The notes: a model not told the origin generated them from the sequence alone. A stretch of DNA of 64,000 nucleotides from Flagellimonas aquimarina (GCF_003149745.1 NZ_QGEG01000005.1:42952-106951); one strand, 5' to 3'; shown: positions 18,108 to 27,763, counted from the first letter of the stretch. Translations and numbers: made by a program.

Positions 18108-20051
18108 ATGGCAAAAGACAACAACAATTCCAATACTCCTAAGAAACCTCGTTTTAGTTCATGGTGGATCTACGGGGTGGTAATCGCATTAATTATTGGT
18201 TTTCAATTCTTTGGAGGAAATAGTTTTTCCAGTACAGAGAAAACCACAACCTCAGAGCTACAGGAGTACTTGAGAAACGGAGATATTTCAGAAATTCTCA
18301 TTATCACCAATGCAAGGCAAGCAAAGGTTTTCTTGACTGAAGAAGCACTTCAAAAAGATGTGCACAAAAATGTAGCGGAGAAACCTTTTAATTTTTCTGC
18401 AGGAAAAATTCCACAGTATATTTTGGACTATGGAGATCTTCAGAATTTTGAGGACGAAATAAAAAGCATCAAAAAAGAAAACAATCTTGATACGATTGTT
18501 GACTTTGATACCGAATCCAATGTTTTAGGGGAATTATTGCTTTCACTACTCCCATTTGCATTGATAATTGGTATTTGGATTTATTTGATGCGAAGAATGT
18601 CTGGGGGTGCCGGTGGTGGCGCTGGAGGTCAGATTTTCAATATTGGAAAATCAAAAGCAAAACTTTTTGACGAAAAGACCGATACTAGAACTTCATTCAA
18701 AGATGTTGCAGGATTGGAAGGCGCAAAAGAAGAAGTGCAAGAAATTGTAGAATTCCTTAAACACCCAGATAAGTATACATCTTTGGGAGGAAAAATACCC
18801 AAAGGAGCTCTATTGGTAGGACCTCCAGGAACAGGTAAAACGCTTCTTGCCAAAGCAGTTGCTGGTGAAGCAAAGGTTCCTTTCTTCTCATTATCCGGTT
18901 CGGATTTTGTAGAAATGTTTGTGGGTGTTGGAGCTTCAAGAGTACGTGACCTTTTTAAGCAAGCCAAGGATAAATCACCGGCAATCATTTTTATTGATGA
19001 AATTGATGCTATTGGTCGTGCTAGAGGAAAAAATAACTTTACAGGCTCAAATGATGAGCGCGAAAACACACTGAACCAATTATTAACCGAAATGGATGGT
19101 TTTGGTACCAACACCAATGTAATTGTGTTAGCGGCAACCAACCGTGCAGATGTTTTGGACAAGGCATTAATGCGTGCCGGTCGTTTTGACCGTCAAATTT
19201 ATGTAGACCTACCAGACATTAGAGAACGAAAAGAAATTTTTGAAGTTCATTTACGCCCCATTAAAACTGCCGAAACGCTTGATTTGGATTTTCTAGCCAA
19301 ACAGACACCTGGCTTCTCTGGAGCTGATATTGCAAACGTTTGTAATGAAGCTGCATTGATTGCTGCAAGAAAAGAGAAGAAAGCGGTAAACAAGCAAGAT
19401 TTCTTAGACGCCGTAGATAGAATTGTTGGTGGTCTTGAGAAGAAAAACAAAATCATAACTGTTGAAGAGAAAAAGACCATTGCGTACCATGAAGCAGGCC
19501 ATGCAACAGTTAGTTGGATGTTAGAACATGCCGCACCTTTGGTAAAAGTTACCATTGTTCCTAGAGGACAATCTCTTGGAGCTGCATGGTATCTGCCAGA
19601 AGAGCGCTTGATTGTTAGACCAGAGCAGATGTTGGACGAGATGTGCGCAACCATGGGAGGAAGAGCCGCCGAACGGGTTATTTTCGATAAAATATCTACT
19701 GGTGCACTTAGCGATCTGGAAAAAGTAACCAAACAAGCAAGAGCCATGGTTACCATATACGGTCTTAACGAGCAATTGGGCAATATAACTTACTATGATT
19801 CTTCAGGAAACAATGAATATGGTTTTACAAAACCATATAGTGAAGAAACAGCCCAGAAAATTGATGAGGAAATTTCAAAAATCATAGAGGAGCAATACCA
19901 AAGGGCCATAAAATTGTTAGCTGATAATAAGGATAAACTTACAGAGTTAGCAGATAGGCTTTTGGAAAAAGAAGTTATCTTTAAAGATGATTTGGAAAAG
20001 ATTTTTGGAAAAAGGCCATTTGAAAAAGAAGAATTGGAACCTGCAGACTAA
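18108..20051 (+). CDS. ftsH: ATP-dependent zinc metalloprotease FtsH
   Basis: Inner-membrane AAA+ protease that removes damaged membrane proteins and some regulators. The 647 residues comprise two membrane helices (about 20-38 and 140-162) flanking a periplasmic domain, an AAA module with Walker A GPPGTGKT at about 238, Walker [13 protein letters not shown] and the second region of homology ([19 protein letters not shown]). The zinc protease site HEAGH is at about 461-465. It sits between rsfS and lipid genes. In E. coli FtsH also controls lipid synthesis enzymes, which makes the linkage suggestive. Confidence 0.97.
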   Translation: MAKDNNNSNTPKKPRFSSWWIYGVVIALIIGFQFFGGNSFSSTEKTTTSELQEYLRNGDISEILIITNARQAKVFLTEEALQKDVHKNVAEKPFNFSAGKIPQYILDYGDLQNFEDEIKSIKKENNLDTIVDFDTESNVLGELLLSLLPFALIIGIWIYLMRRMSGGAGGGAGGQIFNIGKSKAKLFDEKTDTRTSFKDVAGLEGAKEEVQEIVEFLKHPDKYTSLGGKIPKGALLVGPPGTGKTLLAKAVAGEAKVPFFSLSGSDFVEMFVGVGASRVRDLFKQAKDKSPAIIFIDEIDAIGRARGKNNFTGSNDERENTLNQLLTEMDGFGTNTNVIVLAATNRADVLDKALMRAGRFDRQIYVDLPDIRERKEIFEVHLRPIKTAETLDLDFLAKQTPGFSGADIANVCNEAALIAARKEKKAVNKQDFLDAVDRIVGGLEKKNKIITVEEKKTIAYHEAGHATVSWMLEHAAPLVKVTIVPRGQSLGAAWYLPEERLIVRPEQMLDEMCATMGGRAAERVIFDKISTGALSDLEKVTKQARAMVTIYGLNEQLGNITYYDSSGNNEYGFTKPYSEETAQKIDEEISKIIEEQYQRAIKLLADNKDKLTELADRLLEKEVIFKDDLEKIFGKRPFEKEELEPAD

Positions 20052-20102
20052 ATTGAAAATCCAAAAGTTATTTCAAGTAAATAAATGTTATTGATACCAT
20101 AA

Positions 20103-20711
20103 ATGGGGATTTTTGACAAGCTTTTTGGAGGTGGCAAAAAGGTTTCCAAAGAAACCGTGGAGACCCGTGGGGATCATATGCCCGATCTAAAAATTCCTGT
20201 CGATGAAAAGTTTACCATATATTTTAAAAAAAATGGTGGCAAATTTATCTATTGCGAAGATGACTCTGAAATTACGGAAGCATTAACCAACATCATCTCA
20301 GAGAACAATTGGCAAAGTCATTTGTTTTATTCCCTTGATAAGCGTTTGCAAAGTCGTTTTTCTTCTGAGAAGATAGGCTTTACCGAAAACCGAAAGGAGA
20401 GTGATATTTTCTTTACCACCTGCGAACATCTAATTGCACACAATGGTTCCATTTTAGTTTGCTCCAATCAGATCAAAGAAAAAAAACTGGATGAACTCCC
20501 TTCCAATTTAATTGTTTTTGCCACTACAAGCCAATTAGTGGATTCCATCAGCGAAGCATTAAAGGTCATCAAAGAAAAATATCAAAAAAATATTCCCAAC
20601 AACATCACAACCTTAAAACACTTCCAACCTACCCCAGAAAACAAAAATGACTTCTTATCCTACGGAAGTGCCTCAAAAAATGTATATCTTTTACTCCTAG
20701 AAGATTACTAA
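20103..20711 (+). CDS. LUD-domain protein (LutC/YkgG-like)
   Basis: A 202-residue protein with the LUD fold pattern (EITEALTNIISENNW, then LIAHNGSILVCSNQIKEKKL and LIVFATTSQLV). Related LutC proteins take part in lactate oxidation, but no lutA or lutB homologue is present here. The position between ftsH and cdsA suggests another role, still unknown. The N-terminus (MGIFDKLFGGGKK) looks amphipathic and might touch the membrane. It is probably part of the rsfS-ACBP operon. Confidence 0.72.
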   Translation: MGIFDKLFGGGKKVSKETVETRGDHMPDLKIPVDEKFTIYFKKNGGKFIYCEDDSEITEALTNIISENNWQSHLFYSLDKRLQSRFSSEKIGFTENRKESDIFFTTCEHLIAHNGSILVCSNQIKEKKLDELPSNLIVFATTSQLVDSISEALKVIKEKYQKNIPNNITTLKHFQPTPENKNDFLSYGSASKNVYLLLLEDY

Positions 20712-20715
20712 CTTT

Positions 20716-21519
20716 ATGAAAGAAATTCTAAGGCGCTCTATTACAGGGGTCATCTATGTGGTGCTCCTAATGGGGGCTGTATTTTTGAGTTCAGATGCTT
20801 TCGATTTTCTTTTCATGACATTTGGTTTGGCCTGTCTATATGAATTTAAAAAAATTGTTCGCCTAAAAGGATACTACATTTTCATTGCCTATTTGGCACT
20901 TTGGTGGGCCTTTATTTACTTAGTGCATAATACGGTCATTATTACCGCACTCATGTTACTTACAATTACGGTAGATTTGGCACTTTTAGCATTTTTATTC
21001 CATAAAAAAGCAAAACATTTTAGTGAATTTCAAAAGTTTATAATTGCAGTTTTTTATGTAGGTGGAGGCTGTATATTTTTAACCATGATTCCATATAAGC
21101 AAAATGATTTTGCCAAATTTCTTATTATGGGCATTTTTATTTTAATTTGGGTTAATGATACTTTTGCCTATTTGGTGGGGCGATCCATTGGGCGAACAAA
21201 ACTTTATCCTTCAGTTTCTCCAAAAAAAACCATTGAAGGTTCTATAGGAGGTCTTATTTTTGCACTAGTGGCAGCATATTTTCTAGCATGGTACGAAACC
21301 AGTTTAACATTGATGCAATGGATGATTCTTGCAACGGTAATAGTAATTGCCGGTAGTTTGGGTGATTTACTGCAGTCTAAGTTTAAAAGAATTGCCGGTG
21401 TAAAGGACAGTGGTGCCATATTGCCAGGACATGGCGGTATTTGGGATAGATTGGACAGCTTGGTATTCGCAGCCCCATTTGCATATTTTGTACTTAATAT
21501 ATTTTCGCATGTTTCATAA
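20716..21519 (+). CDS. cdsA: Phosphatidate cytidylyltransferase
   Basis: Integral membrane enzyme making CDP-diacylglycerol from phosphatidic acid and CTP, the branch point of phospholipid synthesis. The 267 residues contain several hydrophobic helices and the signature region near the C-terminus: SPKKTIEGSIGG, QSKFKRIAGVKDSGAILPGH and GGIWDRLDS with the metal-binding Asp. The gene starts four bases after the LUD gene and its 3' end overlaps psd by 11 bases. Confidence 0.95.
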   Translation: MKEILRRSITGVIYVVLLMGAVFLSSDAFDFLFMTFGLACLYEFKKIVRLKGYYIFIAYLALWWAFIYLVHNTVIITALMLLTITVDLALLAFLFHKKAKHFSEFQKFIIAVFYVGGGCIFLTMIPYKQNDFAKFLIMGIFILIWVNDTFAYLVGRSIGRTKLYPSVSPKKTIEGSIGGLIFALVAAYFLAWYETSLTLMQWMILATVIVIAGSLGDLLQSKFKRIAGVKDSGAILPGHGGIWDRLDSLVFAAPFAYFVLNIFSHVS

Positions 21520-22174
21520 AGAGGGTCAAAAAATTATAATTACAGCCTTTTTCATAGTGGTTGCCATTATCCTTTCTGCACATTTTTATATTGATGTTCC
21601 TTGGATCAAGTTAATCATTCAAATAGCCTCACTTGTTATATTGGTTTTAATATTGCAATTCTTCAGAAACCCTAAAAGACCGGTGACCCCAACTTTTGAT
21701 GAAATACTTGCACCCGTTGATGGTAAAGTTGTGGTAATCGAAGAGGTTGAAGAAACTGAATATTTTAAAGACAGACGTAAGCAGGTCTCTATTTTTATGT
21801 CTCCGCTGAATGTCCATGTCACACGCTACGCAGCCAGCGGCACGGTCACCTATTCTAAATACCACCCGGGAAAGTATTTAGTTGCATGGCACCCAAAATC
21901 CAGTACTGAAAACGAACGTACCACGGTAATACTACATACCCCAAAATTTGGTGAAATTGGATATAGACAAATTGCAGGGGCCGTTGCGCGACGAATTGTT
22001 AACTATGCTGAGGAAGGAGAACAAGTTGCTCAGGGTCAAGATGCAGGTTTCATCAAATTTGGTTCTAGAGTTGACCTATTATTACCTCTGGATTGTGATA
22101 TTGCGGTAAAACTAAATCAAAAAGTGGTTGGCGCAAGAACATGTATAGCTTCCATTCGAAAAAAAGATGACTGA
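21509..22174 (+). CDS. psd: Phosphatidylserine decarboxylase (short form)
   Basis: Makes phosphatidylethanolamine. At 221 residues it is the short, archaeal-type Psd common in Bacteroidota. Two hydrophobic helices lie near the N-terminus. The processing site that creates the pyruvoyl group is FIKFGSRVDLLLP, where cleavage between Gly and Ser is expected. The ATG at 21509 is chosen; upstream in-frame residues are cdsA read in another frame. It overlaps cdsA by 11 bases and the ACBP gene by 8, so translational coupling is likely. Confidence 0.93.
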   Translation: MFHKEGQKIIITAFFIVVAIILSAHFYIDVPWIKLIIQIASLVILVLILQFFRNPKRPVTPTFDEILAPVDGKVVVIEEVEETEYFKDRRKQVSIFMSPLNVHVTRYAASGTVTYSKYHPGKYLVAWHPKSSTENERTTVILHTPKFGEIGYRQIAGAVARRIVNYAEEGEQVAQGQDAGFIKFGSRVDLLLPLDCDIAVKLNQKVVGARTCIASIRKKDD

Positions 22175-22433
22175 TAGGGCCAAACTACATAAACAGTTTG
22201 AGGAAGCGGTGGCCTTCGTAAATGGCTATACAAAGCCTTTACCAGCAGATCTTCTGCTAAAGCTATATGCATACTTTAAAGTTGCTAACAAAAATTTTGG
22301 AAATCCCGGTAGTAAAACTCCACTTATCAATGCATTTAAGGCCAATGCTATGATTCAAGCCCAAAACATAAGTATTGAAGAGGCCATGCAAGGTTATATT
22401 GATCTGGTCAATAAGGAAATCAAGAAGTCTTAA
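22167..22433 (+). CDS. Acyl-CoA-binding protein
   Basis: An 88-residue four-helix ACBP. It carries the family pattern of an N-terminal FEEAVAFVNGYT helix, the Leu/Tyr segment LLLKLYAYFKVANKNFGN and the last helix EEAMQGYIDLVNKE. ACBPs buffer and carry long-chain acyl-CoA esters and are best known from eukaryotes. In this operon it could supply acyl groups for phospholipid synthesis. It overlaps psd by 8 bases. The stop overlaps the convergent sterol-desaturase-like gene by four. Confidence 0.9.
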   Translation: MTDRAKLHKQFEEAVAFVNGYTKPLPADLLLKLYAYFKVANKNFGNPGSKTPLINAFKANAMIQAQNISIEEAMQGYIDLVNKEIKKS

Positions 22434-23698
22434 GCTACCGTATTTGCAGGTATATGTTTCTTTTCATAGTAAGAGAAATATATTCCCCCAAAAATTGTAA
22501 TTAGAAAATAGAGACCTACCAAGTAACTACCCGCGGGAAAATAGGTGTTCAAACCAAACCAATCATCAGTAAGATATATTAGAATTAGTCCTGCAACACT
22601 TCTAAAAACCTCAATCCATATGGCATAGGCATCTTTATCCATCAAAGTGGAGTAACCATAAATGCCAACGAATATAAAAGCGCCGAACAAAAGAAGGCCG
22701 TTAAACCCTATTTCAGAATAATTATAAAACATAAACAACATTAGCAAGGTGTTCGTTACCAGTTGAAAAATTGAGTAGCCCTTTAAACGTATGGAAGCCT
22801 CAGGCTTATATTTTTTGAAGTTATAAACATCTTGAATAATCTGGATGGGGTATTTTTCCTTAACATCCTTGGGCCTCCACCCAGTTGGCATAAACCAGAT
22901 TCTAAGTTTATCCCAATAATTCTTTGTATACCAGGCATCCTTGGACAATCGCCATATATGTTGAAAATTTATGAGTATGGGGTTCCATGTGCTAGCAGGT
23001 TTTAAAACACCATATTGTGGCGGAACTTCCGGTAATTCCTCTTGAAAGGTGCCAAACATTCTATCCCAAAAGCTAAAGATCTGTCCTAAATTCTTATCTA
23101 TATACTCTGGGTTAATAGCATGATGCACTCTATGTTGGGAAGGTGTAATAATTATGTATTCTAGCCATCCCATCTTGCCTACATGCCGTGTATGATACCA
23201 AAACTGCGCGAACAAATGAATTGGGGCCAAAACCGCAATCACCTTATGGGGTACGCCCAACAAAGCCGCAGGAATCAATAATAATGGAAAGTAGCCCAAC
23301 AAATTGGAAATAGACTGACGTAGCGCACAGGCCAAGTTAAATTCTTCACTACTATGGTGTATTACATGTTGGTTCCAAAAAAAATTGATGCTATGACTTA
23401 AGCGGTGATTCCAATAACCCGCAAAATCAAGAGCTACAAAACCAATAACCCAGACCAACCAGGTTGCTTTTATTTCGGTTAAAGCCAAATACTGCAACAG
23501 AAAAGGATAGGTGACAAGGATAATTCCAAGACCCAAAGAATCTTTAACAACATTGGTAAGGCCAGAACTTAGACTACTTATGGTGTCCATTACATTGTGC
23601 ATCTGTTTTTTTACAAAATGCCCATAAAGCACCTCAAAAAGTACAAGTCCTATAAAAAATGGAGTGGCATACAATAAAGCCGTGGCGTAAGTTTCCAT
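22430..23698 (-). CDS. Sterol desaturase / fatty acid hydroxylase family membrane protein
   Basis: A 422-residue di-iron membrane enzyme. The histidine clusters are present in order: HRLSH, HVIHHS and QHRVHHAINPEY, at about residues 97-200. Multiple hydrophobic helices flank them, with an additional four or so in the C-terminal half. Family members hydroxylate or desaturate sterols, carotenoids, fatty acids or alkylglycerols. The C-terminal membrane extension resembles alkylglycerol-monooxygenase-like proteins, but I cannot name the substrate. It has its own predicted promoter at its start. Confidence 0.85.
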   Translation of the reverse strand: METYATALLYATPFFIGLVLFEVLYGHFVKKQMHNVMDTISSLSSGLTNVVKDSLGLGIILVTYPFLLQYLALTEIKATWLVWVIGFVALDFAGYWNHRLSHSINFFWNQHVIHHSSEEFNLACALRQSISNLLGYFPLLLIPAALLGVPHKVIAVLAPIHLFAQFWYHTRHVGKMGWLEYIIITPSQHRVHHAINPEYIDKNLGQIFSFWDRMFGTFQEELPEVPPQYGVLKPASTWNPILINFQHIWRLSKDAWYTKNYWDKLRIWFMPTGWRPKDVKEKYPIQIIQDVYNFKKYKPEASIRLKGYSIFQLVTNTLLMLFMFYNYSEIGFNGLLLFGAFIFVGIYGYSTLMDKDAYAIWIEVFRSVAGLILIYLTDDWFGLNTYFPAGSYLVGLYFLITIFGGIYFSYYEKKHIPANTVA

Positions 23699-23702
23699 AC
23701 TA

Positions 23703-23710
23703 CAAACATA
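23703..23710 (-). promoter_or_regulatory. -7 box TATGTTTG four bases before the sterol-desaturase-like gene
   Basis: On the minus strand TATGTTTG is followed by TAGT and then the ATG at 23698. This is the same four-base spacing as pyrE, ydeP-like and tatA. A TTG is present upstream but about 28 bases away, too far for a normal -33 element. The rest of the 234-base gap holds nothing convincing beyond a weak TTTGGTT/AACCAAA inverted repeat. Confidence 0.45.
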
Positions 23711-23932
23711 AAAAATAAGAGGTTTTATCGATGTTTATCAAGAAAATGAGGTATGAACAATGAGCTTCTTGAGCAGCGATATGACTCTAAAAATAGTAAA
23801 AACTACCATAAACCTCACAGATTATCCAAAAAATAGAAGTCTTGTGTTGTTTTAAAACGAGGGGAAGTTAAAAATCCAATTTTATTTTTACTGTTTGGTT
23901 TTAAGGCTATTACCTAGTTTTTATAACCAAAA

Positions 23933-26218
23933 TTATCTGATCTGTATTTTAACAATAACAGATTTACTAACCGGTGTATGACTTTTATCTGCGTACAAAT
24001 CTATGGGAACAAGAACATTGGTTTCTGGAAAATATGCGCACAGATTTCCAGAAGGAATATTATAAGGAATCAGTTTGAATTTTTCCGCTCTACGCTCTGT
24101 ACCATCATAGCTGCTTACTAAATCCACAATTTGTTGTGGCATTAATTGTCCTTTTCTCATATCATCGATATTCATAAAAACGACCCGTCGTTCTCCAAAT
24201 ATACCTCTGTATCTATCATTCATCCCATAAATGGTAGTGTTGAATTGGTCATGGCTGCGCACCGTCATCAATATGAATTCATCTTCTTTTAAGTCATGTT
24301 TAGGTGTTGCGCAGATTGAAAATTGTGCTTTTCCGCCAGGTAACTTGGAAAAATCAGCTTCTCTTGAATTATTGGGAAGGTAAAACCCCGAACCCTTAGA
24401 CCTTTTTGAATATTCCCGGTATCCATCTAAAACTTGAGAAATTTTTTCTCTTACCAAATCATAGTTGGTCCCCAATGACGTCCAATCAACCACGGAATCT
24501 TTTCCGAAATAGGTTTGTGCCATGTTCGCAACAATCTCTGGTTCACTCTTTAAATGCGAACTAGCGGGTGCTAACCTACCTTTACTTTGATGCACCTTTC
24601 CCATGCTGTTTTCAACGGTCACAAAACGTTCCTTATCCATTTCCGTTCTTCCCAAAGTAGGTAAAATCAAAGCCGTTTTACCAGCTGTTAGATGAGTACG
24701 ATTCAATTTTGTGCTTACAGAAACTGTTAAATCACAAGCCTGGAGTGCTCCGGAGGTATATATGGTATCTGAGGCCGCAGAAACAAAATTCCCGCCTAAT
24801 GCAACAAAAACCTTGGCTTTTCCTTTGTGCATTGCCTTTATGGCATTCACCGTATCCAATCCTTCTTTATTTGGTGGTTGAAAACCGAAAACGTTCTTAA
24901 TGGATTTGTTCAACGATTCCGAAACATAGTGCATAATACCCACACTTCTATCTCCTTGTACATTACTATGCCCACGCACAGGACAAGTACCTGCTCCTTT
25001 TTTACCTATGCTTCCTTTGAGCAACAAAAGATTTACGCATTCCTTTATGTTTTCAACTCCATTTTTATGCTGCGTAAGTCCCATGGCCCAACATATAATT
25101 ATTTTGGATTTTTTTGCCAATACATCAACCGCCAAGTCTATTTTTGACGAATCTACACCACACAATTGAAGTAATTCTTGTTCACTATAGTTCTTCAGAT
25201 CATCCAATAGTTCTTGAAATCCAATCGTTTTTTCCGAAATAAAATCATTGTCAAATACGTGTTCTCCCTCTTGGTGACGATTTGCCAACCGTTTCATAAT
25301 CAGTTTTAGCAAAGAAACATCCTGGTTTATTTTAACCTGAAGAAAGATATCCGTCAGCTGAGTGCCAGTTCCCAATATTCCACTTAGTTGCTGTGGGTTT
25401 TTAAATCTGTTCAGTCCACTCTCAGAAAGTGGGTTAATGGTAATGATCTTACCGCCATTGTCCTTACATTTTTGCAAAGCAGTCAACATTCTGGGGTGAT
25501 TGGTTCCTGGGTTTTGCCCAACAACAATTACCACCTCAGCCTCTGGAAAATCCTCCAGAACCACAGAGCCTTTGCCAATACCTAAAGTTTCTGAAAGGGC
25601 CACTCCACTAGATTCATGACACATATTGGAGCAATCTGGCATATTATTAGTGCCAAAAGCGCGCACAAAAAGACCATATAAAAATGCGGCCTCATTGCTA
25701 GAACGTCCAGATGTGTAAAAAATAGCTTCATCTGGAGAATCTAGAGCATGTAGATTTTCTGCTATTATTTGGAAAGATTCCTCCCAGGAAATGGGTTCAT
25801 AATGAATTGAGCCTGGCCTTAAAATGAAGGGCTCGGTAATTCTACCACTTTTTCCTATTCGATAATCTGTCCATCTAGAAATTTCCTCAACGGAATACTT
25901 CTCAAAAAAAACTTTATCCACGCGTTCCAATGTAGCTTCCTCTGCAATTGCTTTAGCTCCATTTTCACAGTACTCCCCTAATTTGGAAGGCTTTTCTGGG
26001 TCTGGCCAAGCGCAGCCGGGACAATCAAACCCTTCCTTTTGATTCATATGGGAAAGCGTTCTTAAAGACCTGAACAAACCGGATTCTTTACTTACATGCT
26101 CCAAAGCAGCCTTTATCCCCGGAATTCCGGCGGCATAATCTGAAGGTTCTCTAACATTCAAAGAAGAAAACTCTATAGTTCCTGTAGCAGAAATGTTCCG
26201 TTTTAGCGTGTTGGCCAT
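23933..26218 (-). CDS. FdhF/YdeP-type molybdopterin oxidoreductase
   Basis: A 761-residue member of the formate-dehydrogenase-like molybdopterin family, closest in layout to YdeP. N-terminal cysteines occur in FDCPGCAWPD, with a later Cys in LGEYCENGAK. The molybdopterin domain shows FYTSGRSSNEAAFLYGLF, CHESSGVAL, VVIVVGQNPGTNHPRM and GTCPVRGHSNVQGDR. YdeP is linked to acid resistance in E. coli, and the reaction is not established. No fdhD or partner subunit is beside it. It has a strong predicted promoter of its own, downstream of the ECF sigma gene. Confidence 0.87.
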   Translation of the reverse strand: MANTLKRNISATGTIEFSSLNVREPSDYAAGIPGIKAALEHVSKESGLFRSLRTLSHMNQKEGFDCPGCAWPDPEKPSKLGEYCENGAKAIAEEATLERVDKVFFEKYSVEEISRWTDYRIGKSGRITEPFILRPGSIHYEPISWEESFQIIAENLHALDSPDEAIFYTSGRSSNEAAFLYGLFVRAFGTNNMPDCSNMCHESSGVALSETLGIGKGSVVLEDFPEAEVVIVVGQNPGTNHPRMLTALQKCKDNGGKIITINPLSESGLNRFKNPQQLSGILGTGTQLTDIFLQVKINQDVSLLKLIMKRLANRHQEGEHVFDNDFISEKTIGFQELLDDLKNYSEQELLQLCGVDSSKIDLAVDVLAKKSKIIICWAMGLTQHKNGVENIKECVNLLLLKGSIGKKGAGTCPVRGHSNVQGDRSVGIMHYVSESLNKSIKNVFGFQPPNKEGLDTVNAIKAMHKGKAKVFVALGGNFVSAASDTIYTSGALQACDLTVSVSTKLNRTHLTAGKTALILPTLGRTEMDKERFVTVENSMGKVHQSKGRLAPASSHLKSEPEIVANMAQTYFGKDSVVDWTSLGTNYDLVREKISQVLDGYREYSKRSKGSGFYLPNNSREADFSKLPGGKAQFSICATPKHDLKEDEFILMTVRSHDQFNTTIYGMNDRYRGIFGERRVVFMNIDDMRKGQLMPQQIVDLVSSYDGTERRAEKFKLIPYNIPSGNLCAYFPETNVLVPIDLYADKSHTPVSKSVIVKIQIR

Positions 26219-26222
26219 AAAT

Positions 26223-26252
26223 CAAAATTATCTTTAAAGATACAGATTGCAA
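26223..26252 (-). promoter_or_regulatory. Bacteroidota promoter with TTG -33 and TAATTTTG -7 for the ydeP-like gene
   Basis: Minus strand: TTG at 26252-26250, 19 bases, TAATTTTG at 26230-26223, then ATTT and the ATG at 26218. Both elements and their spacing fit the Bacteroidota primary sigma consensus. The four-base gap puts the expected start of transcription on the start codon. Confidence 0.6.
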
Positions 26253-26272
26253 TAAACATTGACTAGGCATGC

Positions 26273-26299
26273 CTTCTCCTCTAAAAAATAGAGAAGAAG
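26273..26299 (-). terminator. Hairpin between the ECF sigma gene and the ydeP-like gene
   Basis: Arms of 11 bases (CTTCTCCTCTA and its near reverse complement, one mismatch) around a five-base loop, 32 bases past the sigma stop. No strong T-run follows on the minus strand, so it may be a weak terminator or a processing/attenuation hairpin. Confidence 0.35.
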
Positions 26300-26330
26300 T
26301 CATAACCTAGCTGTTTGCCTATAAGGCTAG

Positions 26331-27197
26331 CTATAGATTAAAAGTTTCCTTAATGCTTTTAGTAGAAAGTAACTTCTTAATAGACGCCAGCTTATCCGGG
26401 CTTTTTAAAAAAGGATGCTCTTGATATATTTTTTGATAATCTGATAACACCTCATTGGAATATGTCTCTATCTTTTTATCAACCATCTCACTGACTCTTC
26501 CAATTACGTCTTTTTGAAAGTTTAGTCCAACAGGGTCAACATATCCCATTTTAATAAAGCCCGCCGTTTTTCGATGACACCTGCAAGGGTTGGCAGTATT
26601 TATGAGTCCACACTTGTGGTCCATGAAATTATATAACTGTTTTTTGGCCCGGTGCAGCTTCACTCTAAAGTTCTGCCTACTGATCTCCATAACCTCGCTC
26701 CCCATAGTATCAGGAAACTCAAAAAGTTCTCCAATAATGTATATGAGGCGTTGCTCTCTATCCAAACATAATAACATCCCTTTCATACAACTGATCTTTG
26801 CCTCTTGAACCAACATTTTTTCTTCAACCTCAAATGAATAATTCGAAAGTGATTCGTCCGGTAATTGGTCCAAGCCTTGCCCAAATTGGTCAAAAGTAAG
26901 CGGGTCCAGCTCATGCTTTCCTCTCTTCATATTAAGAAAGTGGTTCTTAATAATACGGTACATCCAGGTTTTAAAACTGCTTTTTTGCTTAAAAGCAGCA
27001 AGCTTTGTAATTACCTTAATTAATACCTCCTGTGTAAGATCTGCTGCTTCACTGCTATCGCCAATAAAAGAAACAGCAACATTGTAAATCCAATCTTGAT
27101 GTTTTTTGATCAAGAGCTCCAAGGCCTTTTTATTGCCAGAAAGTGCCTTTTCAATAAGAACTTCATCAGCTGTATTCAGATTTAATTTCAAGGACAT
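26331..27197 (-). CDS. ECF sigma factor with Cys-rich C-terminal extension
   Basis: A 288-residue group IV sigma factor, longer than the usual 170-200. Region 2 is clear (WIYNVAVSFIGDSSEAADLTQ, FKTWMYRIIKNHFLNMKRG). Region 4 includes LDREQRLIYIIGELF and SRQNFRVKLHRAKKQL. A tail of about 100 residues follows, beginning HKCGLINTANPCRCHRKTAG with three Cys (CX8CXC) that could bind metal or sense redox. The gene starts three bases after an NTF2-like gene. That is reminiscent of ECF41-type factors with a SnoaL domain, though here the fold is on a separate secreted protein. No classical anti-sigma adjoins. Confidence 0.85.
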   Translation of the reverse strand: MSLKLNLNTADEVLIEKALSGNKKALELLIKKHQDWIYNVAVSFIGDSSEAADLTQEVLIKVITKLAAFKQKSSFKTWMYRIIKNHFLNMKRGKHELDPLTFDQFGQGLDQLPDESLSNYSFEVEEKMLVQEAKISCMKGMLLCLDREQRLIYIIGELFEFPDTMGSEVMEISRQNFRVKLHRAKKQLYNFMDHKCGLINTANPCRCHRKTAGFIKMGYVDPVGLNFQKDVIGRVSEMVDKKIETYSNEVLSDYQKIYQEHPFLKSPDKLASIKKLLSTKSIKETFNL

Positions 27198-27200
27198 ACC

Positions 27201-27695
27201 TTATTTATTCATTAGAAAGTTCCCATGCGGGTTATCAAACGTAAGCAACCATTTACCATCTACTTGTTTTTTAAGATTGGCAATAGAAAGCCCACTTTGT
27301 TGGATTTTGGTGCCATCTGGTGCGGTCCCATTCATTACCCATGGTGCAATATGAGTTGCGGTATCTCCATTCACAAAAACTTCGTGCCCTTTGGGATACT
27401 CAAATATTGGGTCAATGGAAAATGCGCCCAAAAACATGTCCCGCAATTGCTCAGTATCTGTAACGGGAGACTCTGGTTCAAAGATAACCAATGCTCCAGA
27501 TTGATAACTGGACATTACTCCTTCGATATCTTTTCCATTAAAGGACTTGGTCATGGACTCCACGGCGTTGAGCACATCTTGTTGATCTTTTGAAACTTCT
27601 GTTGTTTGCATAATTTTTGGTGTTTGGGAATTAATACTTGTGGTCATACCTAAGCACATGACCAATGTTAGATAAATGCATCTTTTGTAAATCAT
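27201..27695 (-). CDS. Secreted NTF2-like (DUF4440/SnoaL-type) protein
   Basis: A 164-residue protein from the Met at 27695 (MIYKRCIYLTLVMCLG), with a signal peptide probably cleaved near residue 23 (TSINSQ). The mature part has the cone-shaped NTF2 pattern: an N-terminal helix DVLNAVESMTKSFNGKDIEG, VMSSYQSGALVIFEPESPV and a final sheet with GKWLLTFDNPHGN. Family members bind small molecules or act as enzymes. No function can be assigned. It is followed three bases later by the ECF sigma gene, a single unit that suggests a regulatory link. Confidence 0.78.
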   Translation of the reverse strand: MIYKRCIYLTLVMCLGMTTSINSQTPKIMQTTEVSKDQQDVLNAVESMTKSFNGKDIEGVMSSYQSGALVIFEPESPVTDTEQLRDMFLGAFSIDPIFEYPKGHEVFVNGDTATHIAPWVMNGTAPDGTKIQQSGLSIANLKKQVDGKWLLTFDNPHGNFLMNK

Positions 27696-27763
27696 ATTGT
27701 TTGCTTTATGATTTAGACACATCTCACAACACGACTGTTACAGTAACTTTTGAAGATTCTTGA

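Noticed and set aside
18629..19783. Antisense frames of about 178 residues within ftsH
   Set aside because: They lie entirely in the well-conserved AAA and protease domains, so coding constraint on ftsH explains the lack of stops.
23699..23932. 31-codon open frame in the gap before the sterol-desaturase-like gene
   Set aside because: It has no recognisable sequence, no nearby promoter and a length expected by chance.
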